Assembly: GCA_001915995.1 (NCBI GenBank) | Contig: MNRO01000017.1 | Coordinates: forward strand, 1 to 64,000 | DNA: 64,000 bases | From: Clostridium sp. 26_21 | GTDB lineage: Bacteria > Bacillota > Clostridia > TANB77 > CAG-508 | Reading direction: 5' to 3' | In this document: in pieces, positions 35,768 to 44,646 of the stretch | Layout: each line of letters begins with the position of its first letter | Position numbering within the stretch: position 1 is the first letter of the stretch | Made by a program: the position numbers and the translations under genes | The notes under the pieces: generated by a model | What the model was told of the DNA's origin: nothing | The model's database searches: none | The model's input: the letters and a program-made list of their open reading frames with translations, nothing else

Positions 35768-37708
35768 TTAAAGTTCAATAAAATTAAATTCAATATTATT
35801 ATTTTGTAAAATTCTTAATTCCCTAGTCGTACATGTAAATATAATTATTTGTCTATCTTTAAATTCTTTTGATAAAAATAGCATAATATTTTCCAATCTA
35901 ATATCATCAAAATATGCAAATGCTTCATCTAATATTATTGGTAATTTTTCATTAGTTATTTCATCTATAATAGCTAACCTTAATGATAAATAGATTTGAT
36001 CTATTGTTCCTATACTTAATCTATCTGCAGAAATATAATTTCCGTTTGGTAATTCTACAATTAATCCTTGTTCATCATTAAATAAAATATTATTATATTT
36101 TCCATTAGTTATTTTTGAAATATTTTCAGATAATTTTTTATTAAATTCTGGATTAATATTTTCTTTTAATTTTTCATAAGCTATTCCAATTGTTTCTTTA
36201 ACTAACTCAATTGCATCATTATTTTCTTTTAATTCCTCTAATTGGTTCCCTAGTACTTCTTGTTCTTCTTCTAACCTTACAATTTCACTAAATTGTTCTT
36301 CAAATTCCTCTTGTTTTATTTCTAGTTTTGTTAATTCATTATTTGAATTTTCAATTATTGTTTGTAATATATTTATTTTTTTTTCAATATTATTTTCATT
36401 AAATATTTCATTTATTTCTTCTATATTAAAAATATCTGAATATTTATCAAATATTTTTTGTTTTTCAATATTTAATAAATATATATTTTTATTTTTTTCT
36501 TTTTCAATTTGTTCTTCCATTATTTTAGAATTATTATCTAATAAATTTAATTGATTTTTTAATTTATTAATTTCATTTTCATTATTTTCTATATTATTAT
36601 TATTTTGTTTTTCTAATTCTTTTATTTTTTTATTTATTGTTCTTATTTTTAAATAATAAATAATTAAATAAATTGGTATTATAAAAATAATTAAATATTT
36701 TATTATTTTATTTTTTATCAAATATATCCAAATTAAATTAATCATTATTAATATAAATAAAATTATATTATATTCTTTTATTTTTTTATTTTTTAATTGT
36801 TTTTTATTTTCAATTAATTTATTATTTTTTATTTTATTATAATTAATATTTTCAAAATTAATATTTTTATTTATTATATTTTTATTATTATTATTTTCTT
36901 GAATTATTTTTTCTTTTATTTTTATTTTTTCATTATTAATTTCATTTTTATTAAAAATATTTTTTATATCTAAAAATAAATTAATTTTATTTTTATTTTC
37001 ATTTATTTCTTTTTTTAATTGATTTATTTTTTTTTGATTTTCTTCTTTTGAATTTTGTTCAAATTTTAATTCATTTATTTTCTCTTGATTTTCTTCATAT
37101 TTTTTATTAATAATATTTATTGGTCTTTCTTTTGTTCTTTCTGTTCCAATTTTCTCTAATTGTAATTTATTTAATTTATCCATTGTTTCTTTATATGAAA
37201 TGTTGTCTTGACCTGTTCCCAACATGTTGGAAATTTTTTGTAGCAACATACTTTTTATATTTTTTCCAATTTTTACCTCTTGTTGCAATGATATTGATGT
37301 TGCTAAAAACATTTTTGAATCTATTCCTGTTTGCTCTTGAAAAAATTCATTTCCATTTTTTTTATTTATATTAAATTTATTTGATATTTCTTCTCCTTGT
37401 TCATTAAATATATTTGGATTTTTTTTATTAAATTCTCTATATATTTCATATTTATTTTTATTATTTAATTCATATGTTATTTTTCCTGAAAATTCATCAC
37501 TATCCCATGGTTTATATTTTTCATAATCTGATATTTCTTTTCCATTTTTATTTTTTTGTGTTCCATATAATATATTAAAAATAAAATTTAAAATTGTTGA
37601 TTTTCCACTTTCATTTTTTCCATAAATAATATTTAAATTATTATTCAATTTTATTTCTTTATTTTTTATTTTTCCATATGAATTTATTTTTATTTTATTT
37701 ATTTTCAA
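35768..37708 (-). CDS. SbcC/YhaN-like AAA ATPase with internal membrane pair
   Basis: 646 residues from TTG 37708, which lies 8 bases after GGAGG; the in-frame ATG at 37723 overlaps that site. Walker A is YGKNESGKST, the signature region is LSIGTIDQIYLSLRLAI and Walker B is LPIILDEAFAYFD. Two long Asn/Lys/Glu-rich coiled coils flank two membrane segments (near 320-365), as in Bacillus YhaN, but the protein is much shorter than the 950-plus residues usual for that family. With the phosphoesterase upstream it should form an SbcCD/Rad50-Mre11-like DNA end-processing complex. The coiled-coil part is nearly pure A/T at DNA level. Confidence 0.85.
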   Translation of the reverse strand: MKINKIKINSYGKIKNKEIKLNNNLNIIYGKNESGKSTILNFIFNILYGTQKNKNGKEISDYEKYKPWDSDEFSGKITYELNNKNKYEIYREFNKKNPNIFNEQGEEISNKFNINKKNGNEFFQEQTGIDSKMFLATSISLQQEVKIGKNIKSMLLQKISNMLGTGQDNISYKETMDKLNKLQLEKIGTERTKERPINIINKKYEENQEKINELKFEQNSKEENQKKINQLKKEINENKNKINLFLDIKNIFNKNEINNEKIKIKEKIIQENNNNKNIINKNINFENINYNKIKNNKLIENKKQLKNKKIKEYNIILFILIMINLIWIYLIKNKIIKYLIIFIIPIYLIIYYLKIRTINKKIKELEKQNNNNIENNENEINKLKNQLNLLDNNSKIMEEQIEKEKNKNIYLLNIEKQKIFDKYSDIFNIEEINEIFNENNIEKKINILQTIIENSNNELTKLEIKQEEFEEQFSEIVRLEEEQEVLGNQLEELKENNDAIELVKETIGIAYEKLKENINPEFNKKLSENISKITNGKYNNILFNDEQGLIVELPNGNYISADRLSIGTIDQIYLSLRLAIIDEITNEKLPIILDEAFAYFDDIRLENIMLFLSKEFKDRQIIIFTCTTRELRILQNNNIEFNFIEL

Positions 37709-37728
37709 AATAAATCCCTCCATATTAT

Positions 37729-38793
37729 TTAATTTAAAATTTCTAGTCCTATTTCTAATGCTTTTTCTATTATTTTTTCGTTATAATTATTTTTATTGTT
37801 TAATAATTCTTTTACAAATAATCCCTTTAAATTATTTTCTCGAATTATTTTTTCTATATTATAATTTATTTTTGTATTATTTTTTATTTTTATTATTTTT
37901 TCATCTAAATAATATTTATATATTTCATTAATATTTATTTCAAAATTTCTTTTTCCAATTAATATTATTTCATATAATTTATTTTCTTCTAAATTAATTG
38001 AATTTATTTTTTCGATTATTTCTTCTATTGAATTTAATTCTGTACAATCCAATTCTTGTTTTTTAAATTCCAATTCATCCAATTTAATAAATTCTAATTT
38101 ATTTCCTAATTTAGAAATTTCTCCTGTTACCATTCCATGTTCACCCAATTCATCAAATCCCATTGCTATGGTAGAACCAGGATATATTATTTTTCCATCA
38201 TTTTTAAAATTATTTTTGTGTATATGTCCTAAAGCAATATAGTCAAATTCTTTTTCTTGTAACATTCTCGTACTCATTGAATTATATTGCATATCTTCTA
38301 AATTCGCACCATCTAAAGTTCCATGAATTACTAATATATTTATTTTATTTGGATTTGATATTTCTAAATTGCTGAAATTCAAATTTGAACAATAAAAATC
38401 ATCAAAGCCATATCCATATATATCTGCTTCTTTTGTTTCTATTTTTTGAAATTTAGGCTTAAATATATGTACATTATCATTCCATAAAAAATTATTATAA
38501 TATGAATTTTTTAATAATGGATCATGATTTCCTGGTGAAATAAATATTTGTGTATCATTTATCTCTGAAAATAATTTATTTATATATTCAATTGTCGAAT
38601 TTCTTATATATTGTGTTTCATACAAATCTCCAGCTATAAAAAAGTATTTTATGTTTTTTTCTTTTATATAATCAATTATTTTTCTTAATATAATTCTTTG
38701 ATCATATCTTCTTTGTTCTCCAATTCCAATCTTATCTGAAAGCATTTTAAATTGTGTATCAAAATGCATATCTGCTATATGTACAAATTTCAT
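37729..38793 (-). CDS. YhaO/SbcD-like DNA repair exonuclease (metallophosphoesterase)
   Basis: 354 residues. All calcineurin-type metal motifs are visible: DMHFD, GDLYE, GNHDP, HGTLD and GHIHK. The C-terminal third is an extra Lys/Asn-rich domain presumed to contact the ATPase. AAGGG precedes ATG 38793. Twenty bases separate its stop from the YhaN-like gene, an operon typical of the Mre11-Rad50-like YhaO-YhaN pair. Nuclease activity is inferred from the family. Confidence 0.92.
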   Translation of the reverse strand: MKFVHIADMHFDTQFKMLSDKIGIGEQRRYDQRIILRKIIDYIKEKNIKYFFIAGDLYETQYIRNSTIEYINKLFSEINDTQIFISPGNHDPLLKNSYYNNFLWNDNVHIFKPKFQKIETKEADIYGYGFDDFYCSNLNFSNLEISNPNKINILVIHGTLDGANLEDMQYNSMSTRMLQEKEFDYIALGHIHKNNFKNDGKIIYPGSTIAMGFDELGEHGMVTGEISKLGNKLEFIKLDELEFKKQELDCTELNSIEEIIEKINSINLEENKLYEIILIGKRNFEININEIYKYYLDEKIIKIKNNTKINYNIEKIIRENNLKGLFVKELLNNKNNYNEKIIEKALEIGLEILN

Positions 38794-38832
38794 TATATAT
38801 TTTTCCCTTCTTTTGTTAATTTTTATGTGATT

Positions 38833-38861
38833 ATTTTATAATATTTATTTTCTTTTTTCAA
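38833..38861 (-). promoter_or_regulatory. Promoter of the yhaO-yhaN-like operon
   Basis: Minus strand TTGAAA (38856-38861), 17 bases, TAAAAT (38833-38838), just downstream of repeat copy B. Confidence 0.6.
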
Positions 38862-38890
38862 TAGTTCTTAGAACTTTTGTTTTCTTTTTT

Positions 38891-39021
38891 TAGAACAAAG
38901 AGATGTAGTTGCCCTTTGTTCTCGCCCGATTTGAGTTTTCGACTAAAAGGAGAAAATCTCAAATGGCTAGCGATTGTAGCTTTTATATGTTAAGAAGTTC
39001 AGAGAACTTTCCTAGTATATA
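38891..39021. repeat. Structured intergenic element, copy B
   Basis: 131 bp. The most divergent copy, yet its stems persist: AGAACAAAG/CTTTGTTCT (G-C where copies A and C have T-A), ATTTGAG plus TTTTC against GAAAA plus TCTCAAAT, the GCTAGCGATTGTAGC box, and AAGTTC/GAACTT with TTATAT/ATATAA at the end. Located between the virD4 terminator and the yhaO promoter. Confidence 0.82.
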
Positions 39022-39068
39022 AAATAATATAATCCCTAGGAATATTCTCCTAGGGATTATATTATTTT
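39021..39068 (-). terminator. Terminator of the virD4 cassette
   Basis: A perfect 21-bp stem (39021-39041 with 39048-39068) and a six-base loop; it overlaps the stop codon by two bases. Confidence 0.9.
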
Positions 39069-41121
39069 ACTCTTCATCAATCGGTCCAAATAATTCATCA
39101 AATTTAGCTTCTAATTCTTTTTGTAAATCATATGAATCTTCTTCATCAGTTATTAATGGAGTAGACTGATTTTCTAATTTATTTTTAACATTTACATCAT
39201 CAAACATATCATCTAAAGAATTTATATTTTCAGAATTTTTTTGTTTGCTTTCTATATTCTTATTATCATTTTCAATTTTGTCCAATTTTTCTCTATTTTC
39301 ATTATTGCTTGTTGAATCTTCAAACAAATCATCTAATGATTCTACTTTTAAATTTTGTGCCTCTTTTTCTGTTTTATCTTCAGTCCATGGATTATATGGA
39401 TTAAATTTTCTCCAATTTCCACGTTGAATTTCTCCAATATCATTATGGCTTATTTCAGCTTTTCTTAAATTATTTTCCATATTTTTATGTTTAAAATAAT
39501 AAAATTTATTTGCTTTAACTGGTTTTATACCTTTTTCAAAGATAATACATAAATCATTATCTAATCTTCTTAATTCATCTGGTGTCATTAATGCTCTTGC
39601 CATAACTTGATCTGAATCACTTGTTCCTGTCCTATGATGTTGTTTATCTCTACTTACAGAAATACTTTCCCTTTCAATAGTTTTTTCTCCCAATGCTTTT
39701 GAAAAATATTCTACTGTTTTATATGAGTTACTTCCCAAAAATACATGTGTATCACAGTTACCAATAATTGTTTCATATGATTTATCATATATTGCCTCTA
39801 ATTGGTCTAGGTTCTGTAATATTACACTAAATGAAATTTTTCTACTTCTTGATGTTGATATTTTTTTATCAAAATCTGGTATTTTTCCTATGTTAGCAAA
39901 CTCATCAAGTATAAAATATGTTGGTACTTTTAGTTTTCCTCCATTATCATCTGCAAAATTATATAATTGTTGAATCATTTGTGAGAAAAATATTGTTAAC
40001 AAAAAGTCATATGCAGCATGTGTATCTGATGATATTACATATACTGCTGTTTTTTTATTTCCTATATCTTCAAATCTTATTGTATCTGTTGAAGTTAATT
40101 CTGCAATTTCTTTTGAATCAAATTTTCCTAGTTTGGATTGTAATGTACTTAATATTGAACTATATGTCTTTTCTGGTGCTATTTCTATTGACTTATAATT
40201 CATTCTTGCTGGATGGTCATATGGCAATTTGCTTATCAATTCTGTAAGCAAGTTACTTCCTCCATTTGAGTTTGCCGCTCTTACAAGTTCTGCACAGCTT
40301 GCTAAGTTTTGTTCTTCTTCTGGTCTTGCTGCCATTAAATAATATATTAATGCTTTTAATAACATTTCTGCAGAGTCATCCCAAAATGGATCTGACCCTC
40401 CTCCATCTGATTTTTGTCCTTTTACTATTGTATTTGCTATTACATCTACATCTATTTCTGATGATATATGCATTAACGGATTATATCCATCACTATATTG
40501 TGGTTTTACTAAATTTAATACTTTTATTTCATAACCATGTTGTTTTAAATAACCAGCTGTTCTATCATAAAGTTCTCCCTTTGGATCTGTAAAAACATAT
40601 GATCCTAACATTTGAAAAGCATTTGGTATTGAATAAGATGCTGATTTACCAGAACCAGAACCTCCGACTACTAATACATTAACATTTCCTCTTTTATCAA
40701 CTGGTAAATAATTATCTTCTGCTAATATAATTCCTTTTTTATTATTTAAAACAGTATATTGTTCACCATTTCTACTCCAATCACTTGAACCATGTTCCAT
40801 ATCTGTATATTCATTTTTTGGAGCTGATTTTATTAATCCTATTACCATTAATATTGCATATAATATTGAAAACAATCCTATATTTTTTAAATATTGTCCC
40901 CATATTTTCTGAGCTGATAATATTCCTATTGATTTTCCTAAATGTTGAATAGAATCAATTGTCACTTCAATACCTTTTGTTATATCATGTTGTATTTGTG
41001 CTTCATGTACTCCAATAGTTAATGGCATAACTAATACTATGGATATAAATACCCATAGTATTGCAAAAATTATATAATATTTTCTTGTTTTTCTTATTGC
41101 TCCTGAAATTTTGTAATTCAT
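39067..41121 (-). CDS. VirD4/TraG-type coupling ATPase, orphan
   Basis: 684 residues: two N-terminal membrane segments (about 16-38 and 80-98), Walker A VVGGSGSGKSASY, DPKGELYD, Walker B YFILDEFANIGKIPDF, then SRSRKISFSVILQNLDQLEAIY. This matches the VirD4-like group known from clostridial conjugative elements, which links DNA-protein substrates to a type IV channel. A low-complexity acidic tail of about 110 residues follows. No relaxase, VirB4, or other channel gene is present in the window, so its role here is unclear. It is the last gene of a three-gene cassette. Confidence 0.92.
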   Translation of the reverse strand: MNYKISGAIRKTRKYYIIFAILWVFISIVLVMPLTIGVHEAQIQHDITKGIEVTIDSIQHLGKSIGILSAQKIWGQYLKNIGLFSILYAILMVIGLIKSAPKNEYTDMEHGSSDWSRNGEQYTVLNNKKGIILAEDNYLPVDKRGNVNVLVVGGSGSGKSASYSIPNAFQMLGSYVFTDPKGELYDRTAGYLKQHGYEIKVLNLVKPQYSDGYNPLMHISSEIDVDVIANTIVKGQKSDGGGSDPFWDDSAEMLLKALIYYLMAARPEEEQNLASCAELVRAANSNGGSNLLTELISKLPYDHPARMNYKSIEIAPEKTYSSILSTLQSKLGKFDSKEIAELTSTDTIRFEDIGNKKTAVYVISSDTHAAYDFLLTIFFSQMIQQLYNFADDNGGKLKVPTYFILDEFANIGKIPDFDKKISTSRSRKISFSVILQNLDQLEAIYDKSYETIIGNCDTHVFLGSNSYKTVEYFSKALGEKTIERESISVSRDKQHHRTGTSDSDQVMARALMTPDELRRLDNDLCIIFEKGIKPVKANKFYYFKHKNMENNLRKAEISHNDIGEIQRGNWRKFNPYNPWTEDKTEKEAQNLKVESLDDLFEDSTSNNENREKLDKIENDNKNIESKQKNSENINSLDDMFDDVNVKNKLENQSTPLITDEEDSYDLQKELEAKFDELFGPIDEE

Positions 41122-41145
41122 ATGTAAATCACCTTCTCTTTTGTT

Positions 41146-41400
41146 TTATTTTGATATTTCGCTAGACTCCTTATTTACACTTGCTTTTTCCATATTCTTA
41201 TTTGAATATGCTTTTATCGTCATATATTCCTCTGGTGAAACAATCTCAAATGTTTTTCCTTTTGCTTGCATTAATCCAAATTCTTCAACTTGTTTATTTG
41301 CTTTCTCTCCTATTTCTCTAACTTTTTTTATACTCATACAACATAATGTTGTTTTACTTTTTCCAGCAGCTTCTCTAGTTTCTACTGTGTGATTTCCCAT
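41146..41400 (-). CDS. Hypothetical small protein of the virD4 cassette
   Basis: 84 residues with a strong AGGAGG before ATG 41400. A charged helical sequence without a membrane segment; CC at about 20-21 (TTLCCMSIKKV) is its most distinctive feature. I do not recognise it. It is 19 bases after the 41420 gene and 24 bases before virD4, so it is cotranscribed with both and may regulate or accompany the coupling protein. Confidence 0.7.
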   Translation of the reverse strand: MGNHTVETREAAGKSKTTLCCMSIKKVREIGEKANKQVEEFGLMQAKGKTFEIVSPEEYMTIKAYSNKNMEKASVNKESSEISK

Positions 41401-41419
41401 AGTAAAATATCCTCCTTAA

Positions 41420-41935
41420 TTATTCCCCTCTTACTTCAAATGCAAAGTAAGATTTGTTTGGTTTTAATTTACATCTACCTTTAACTTTATTTTCTTTTTC
41501 GTCAAAATAAAGTCTTGGTTTTATTTCTTCTGTAGTTTCAGGATCAATTACACAAATATCTCTCTTTAAATTAGGAGTATAATTAAATTCTTTAAATTCC
41601 TGTTCATCTTCTGAATATAATGTGTCAAACTTAAATGCTGATGGATTTTTAGCAATTCTCACTTCATCATCAATCAATATCCCTGAATTTATTATAACTT
41701 TATCTCCTGCAAATGATAAAATTGCTAATTGATTTCCTTGTGGTTGTGGATCATCAACATAAAAAGTTTTTCTTCTTGATTCTCCTCTAATTTCCTCTGA
41801 GCACTCCAATCTTTCAACTGTATACTTTGGATAATCTTTTAAAAACTCTTTTTTTGTTTTGTATATTTGATAAATAACTGTACTTACTCCTTTTGGATCT
41901 GTTATACTAAAATGCTTTCCTTGTAACATATCCAT
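41420..41935 (-). CDS. Hypothetical cytoplasmic protein, first gene of the virD4 cassette
   Basis: 171 residues, mixed alpha/beta, no signal peptide. Visible stretches: YQIYKTKKEFLKDYPKYTVE, KTFYVDDPQPQGNQLAIL, and a C-terminal region rich in Lys/Glu with RLYFDEKENKVKGRCKL. GAGAGG precedes ATG 41935. I recognise no family. Driven by a perfect consensus promoter and followed by two cotranscribed genes ending in virD4. Confidence 0.75.
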   Translation of the reverse strand: MDMLQGKHFSITDPKGVSTVIYQIYKTKKEFLKDYPKYTVERLECSEEIRGESRRKTFYVDDPQPQGNQLAILSFAGDKVIINSGILIDDEVRIAKNPSAFKFDTLYSEDEQEFKEFNYTPNLKRDICVIDPETTEEIKPRLYFDEKENKVKGRCKLKPNKSYFAFEVRGE

Positions 41936-41981
41936 TTTATTTACCTCTCTTTCTATGTTAATCCATAGTTTGTCTTATGTT

Positions 41982-42015
41982 TACTAACCACAATCTTTAT
42001 TATACACCTACTAAC
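41982..42015. promoter_or_regulatory. Pair of direct repeats flanking the virD4-cassette -10
   Basis: TACTAAC occurs at 41982-41988 and 42009-42015, 27 bases apart and on either side of the -10. A repressor or activator site is possible; unproven. Confidence 0.35.
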
Positions 42016-42027
42016 TTCGTTTGTCAA
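41999..42027 (-). promoter_or_regulatory. Perfect consensus promoter of the virD4 cassette
   Basis: Minus strand TTGACA (42022-42027), 17 bases, TATAAT (41999-42004), about 64 bases before ATG 41935. Such a full consensus suggests high or repressor-controlled expression. Confidence 0.85.
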
Positions 42028-42061
42028 TACATCTAAGCTTTTCGCATAAAATAAAGTTATT

Positions 42062-42943
42062 TTAGACACTTCTTGGATTAAATCTTGATATTTCTTTTAA
42101 TTTTTTAAACATTTCTTTTTCTTCTGATGTAATTTTTTCTGGAATTACAATTTCTAATTTTCCTATTAAATTTCCTCTTTCACCTTTTGCATTTTTATAT
42201 CCTTTATTAGGGATTTCAATTGTTTCACCAGATTGAACTCCATTTGGTATATATATTTGAGTTTGGGTTCCATCTATTGATTCAACTTTTGCTTTAGTTC
42301 CCAATACCGCTTCCCATGGTGTTATTGGAATTATAGTTGATAAATTTATTCCATCTAATTTAAACTTTTGGCTATCTTCTATATTTATTTTTATGAACAT
42401 GTCTCCATTTTTACCACCATTTTTGCCTGTCTTGCCTTGTCCCATTAATCTTATTTTTTCATTTTCCTGTACACCTTCTGGTAATTTTATAGTAATTGTT
42501 TTGTCTTTATTTTCTAAATCTTTAAATATAATTGTTTTATTTGCTCCGTAAAATCCTTCTTCAAGTGATATATTTATTTCTGTTTCAATATCTTCACCTC
42601 TTATTGCTGGTTCATTTGGCTTGTCTATACTTTCAGCTGTATCTCCACTTCCAAAAAACATTCCAAATATTTCTCCAGCCATTTGTCCTGAAGTTTTTGT
42701 ATGATTTAATCTATGTCCAACATTATAATTCCAAGTTCTATCATATTTTCTTTTTGCTGATGGATTTGAAAGAATTCTGTAAGCTTCATTTACATCTTTT
42801 ATTTTTTCTTCTGCTAATTTGTCACCAACATTTACATCTGGATGATATTTTTTCGCTTGTTTTCTATATGCTGATTTTATTTGATCTATTGTTACTTTAT
42901 TTGTTTCTAATTCTAATATTTTATAGTAATTTTTAAATTTCAT
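42062..42943 (-). CDS. DnaJ-type co-chaperone without zinc finger (CbpA-like)
   Basis: 293 residues. The J domain (1-70) has the HPD triplet at 34-36 (KKYHPDVNVGDK) and stimulates DnaK ATPase. The G/F-like linker is short, no CxxCxGxG zinc repeats exist, and two C-terminal beta domains follow (TITIKLPEGVQENEKIRLMG, AVLGTKAKVESIDG, IYIPNGVQSGETI). This is the CbpA/type II architecture. GGAGG precedes ATG 42943. It is downstream of murF but separated by a terminator. Confidence 0.92.
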   Translation of the reverse strand: MKFKNYYKILELETNKVTIDQIKSAYRKQAKKYHPDVNVGDKLAEEKIKDVNEAYRILSNPSAKRKYDRTWNYNVGHRLNHTKTSGQMAGEIFGMFFGSGDTAESIDKPNEPAIRGEDIETEINISLEEGFYGANKTIIFKDLENKDKTITIKLPEGVQENEKIRLMGQGKTGKNGGKNGDMFIKINIEDSQKFKLDGINLSTIIPITPWEAVLGTKAKVESIDGTQTQIYIPNGVQSGETIEIPNKGYKNAKGERGNLIGKLEIVIPEKITSEEKEMFKKLKEISRFNPRSV

Positions 42944-42963
42944 TTGACATCCTCCAATTAAAT

Positions 42964-43012
42964 TTTTCTAAAAAAATTGGTATTCACATTATACCAATTC
43001 TTTTAGAAAAAA
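42964..43012 (-). terminator. Terminator of murF
   Basis: A long stem TTTTTCTA...AATTGGTAT against ATACCAATT...TAGAAAAA with a small internal mismatch, directly after the murF stop at 43014. Confidence 0.85.
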
Positions 43013-43013
43013 T

Positions 43014-44381
43014 CTATAGTTTTTGACAAATTTCATAAAATTTCATGCCATTTGAAGCTTTTATTAAAACTACATCCCCTTCTCTTAAAATTTCTTTCAA
43101 TTTACTAAAAATCTCTTCATTGTTTTGTAACATAATACATTGTGTTTTTTTATTTTTACTTGCTTTTGAAATAATATCTTTTGCAAATTCTCCTCTGCAT
43201 ATTAATATGTCTATATTATTATTTGCTACTTCTTCTCCAACTTTTTCATGTAGTTCTTTAGAAAATTTTCCTAGTTCTAACATATCTCCTAAAACAGCAA
43301 TTTTTCTTAAATCCGTACGGTTTGAAAGATATTTTAAACTTGCCTTCATTGATTCATAACTTGCATTATAACTATCATTTATTAATGTTGCACCATTTTT
43401 TAAAGCTCTTATATCCATTCTTTTTTTGGTTAATTCAAACTTTGATATTCCATTCTGAATTTCTTTTAATGTTAATCCTAACACTTTTCCAACCAAAAAT
43501 CCACATAATGCATTATATACAAAGTGTTCTCCTCCAACAGGAACATCTATATTAACTTTTTCTGATAAAGTTTTAGCTACAAATTTACTTTTTTCTTCCC
43601 CTAATTCAATTTTTTCTGCAATTACATCACTTGAATTGTTTATTCCGTATGTATGTATTTCAATTTTCTCCTTATTTTCTTCATACCATTTATGTAATAA
43701 ATCATTATCATTATTTATGATTACTCTTGGAATTTTCATTCCTTCTAGAATTTCAAGTTTTGCTTTTAATATATTCTCTCTTGAACCCAAATTTCCTATA
43801 TGTGATGTCCCAATATTAGTTATTACAGCTAAAGTTGGTTTTGCTATATTTGTTAATAAACTTATTTCTCCAAAATGATTCATTCCCATTTCTATAACCA
43901 ATGCTTCATGATCTTTTAACTTTAATATTGTTAATGGTAATCCTATATTATTATTGTTATTTCCTTCTGTTTTTAATGTCTTATATTTCTGACTTACTAC
44001 ACTTGCTATTATATCTTTTGTACTTGTTTTTCCTACACTTCCTGTAACAGCAATTACTGGAATATTATATAAGCTTCTCTTATATTTTGCAATTTCGTAT
44101 AATGCTTCTAATGTATCTTCAACTTGTATTATAGTTTTGTCTTTATATTTTTCTTTTTCTTCTTTTGATATTTGTATATTAGAAATTAATACAGCCGTAG
44201 CACCTGCATCTAGTGCTTGATTCCAAAAATTACTTCCATCAAATTTTTCTCCTTTTATTCCAATATATATATCACCTTTTTGTATTGTTCTTGTATCTTT
44301 TGAAAAGTTTTCAACTTCTAATTCTTCATTTCCAAATAACATTTTTCCTTTTGTAACATTTAATATTTCTTTTATTTTCAT
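43014..44381 (-). CDS. murF: UDP-MurNAc-tripeptide--D-Ala-D-Ala ligase MurF
   Basis: 455 residues, usual length. It adds the D-Ala-D-Ala dipeptide to complete the cytoplasmic peptidoglycan precursor. Mur-ligase motifs: ATP loop VTGSVGKTSTKD, EGNNNNNIGLPLT, EMGMNHFGEI, TNIGTSHI, NDSYNASYESM and AVLGDMLELG. The N-terminal domain has the SKDTRTIQKGDIYIGIKGEKFDG substrate loop. AAAGGA lies before ATG 44381. It is monocistronic, with a promoter next to repeat copy C and its own terminator. Confidence 0.97.
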   Translation of the reverse strand: MKIKEILNVTKGKMLFGNEELEVENFSKDTRTIQKGDIYIGIKGEKFDGSNFWNQALDAGATAVLISNIQISKEEKEKYKDKTIIQVEDTLEALYEIAKYKRSLYNIPVIAVTGSVGKTSTKDIIASVVSQKYKTLKTEGNNNNNIGLPLTILKLKDHEALVIEMGMNHFGEISLLTNIAKPTLAVITNIGTSHIGNLGSRENILKAKLEILEGMKIPRVIINNDNDLLHKWYEENKEKIEIHTYGINNSSDVIAEKIELGEEKSKFVAKTLSEKVNIDVPVGGEHFVYNALCGFLVGKVLGLTLKEIQNGISKFELTKKRMDIRALKNGATLINDSYNASYESMKASLKYLSNRTDLRKIAVLGDMLELGKFSKELHEKVGEEVANNNIDILICRGEFAKDIISKASKNKKTQCIMLQNNEEIFSKLKEILREGDVVLIKASNGMKFYEICQKL

Positions 44382-44419
44382 TCAACTTTCGTCCTTTCGG
44401 TATACTATTGTTTTGACTT

Positions 44420-44448
44420 ATTATATTCTATTTATCTATAAATTGCAA
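44420..44448 (-). promoter_or_regulatory. Promoter of murF
   Basis: Minus strand TTGCAA (44443-44448), 17 bases, TATAAT (44420-44425). Its -35 ends two bases from repeat copy C. Confidence 0.7.
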
Positions 44449-44449
44449 C

Positions 44450-44590
44450 TAGAACAAATAAGAAAAATTTCCAATTTTTCTTTGATTTGTTCTCGCCCAA
44501 TTTGAGTTTCTGAGCGAAGCAATGAAATCTCAAAGGGCTAGCGATTGTAGCTATTTATATACTAGGAAAGTATAACTTTCCTAGTATATA
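44450..44590. repeat. Structured intergenic element, copy C
   Basis: 141 bp, the best preserved copy. Hairpin 1 AGAACAAAT/ATTTGTTCT with an inner AAGAAAAATT/AATTTTTCTT; hairpin 2 TTTGAGTTTC/GAAATCTCAAA between CCC and GGG; box GCTAGCGATTGTAGC; hairpin 4 a near-perfect 18-bp stem around ACTAGGAAAGT/ACTTTCCTAGT. A plus-strand TTGACT (44413), 18 bases, TATAAA (44437) could start RNA at its left edge, but the other copies lack this. Between the SASP terminator and the murF promoter. Confidence 0.87.
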
Positions 44591-44592
44591 AA

Positions 44593-44635
44593 TAAGCATT
44601 TAAAATATTCTAATTTAGAATATTTCAAATGCTTA
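44593..44635 (-). terminator. Terminator of the SASP gene
   Basis: Stem TAAGCATTT/AAATGCTTA outside and AATATTCTA/TAGAATATT inside with a two-base offset, 12 bases after the stop at 44647. Confidence 0.75.
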
Positions 44636-44646
44636 TAATCTAAAAA

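Noticed and set aside
41141..41392. A plus-strand frame opposite the 84-residue cassette gene
   Set aside because: The minus-strand frame has AGGAGG and the operon position; this one has neither.
39067..41935. A complete conjugative element
   Set aside because: No relaxase, VirB4/VirB6, integrase or att sites next to the cassette.
28371..44590. The three intergenic repeats as a CRISPR or riboswitch
   Set aside because: Copies are 5-11 kb apart, not arrayed, and the following genes (DUF2207, yhaO, murF) share no ligand or pathway; each sits before, not after, the promoter.
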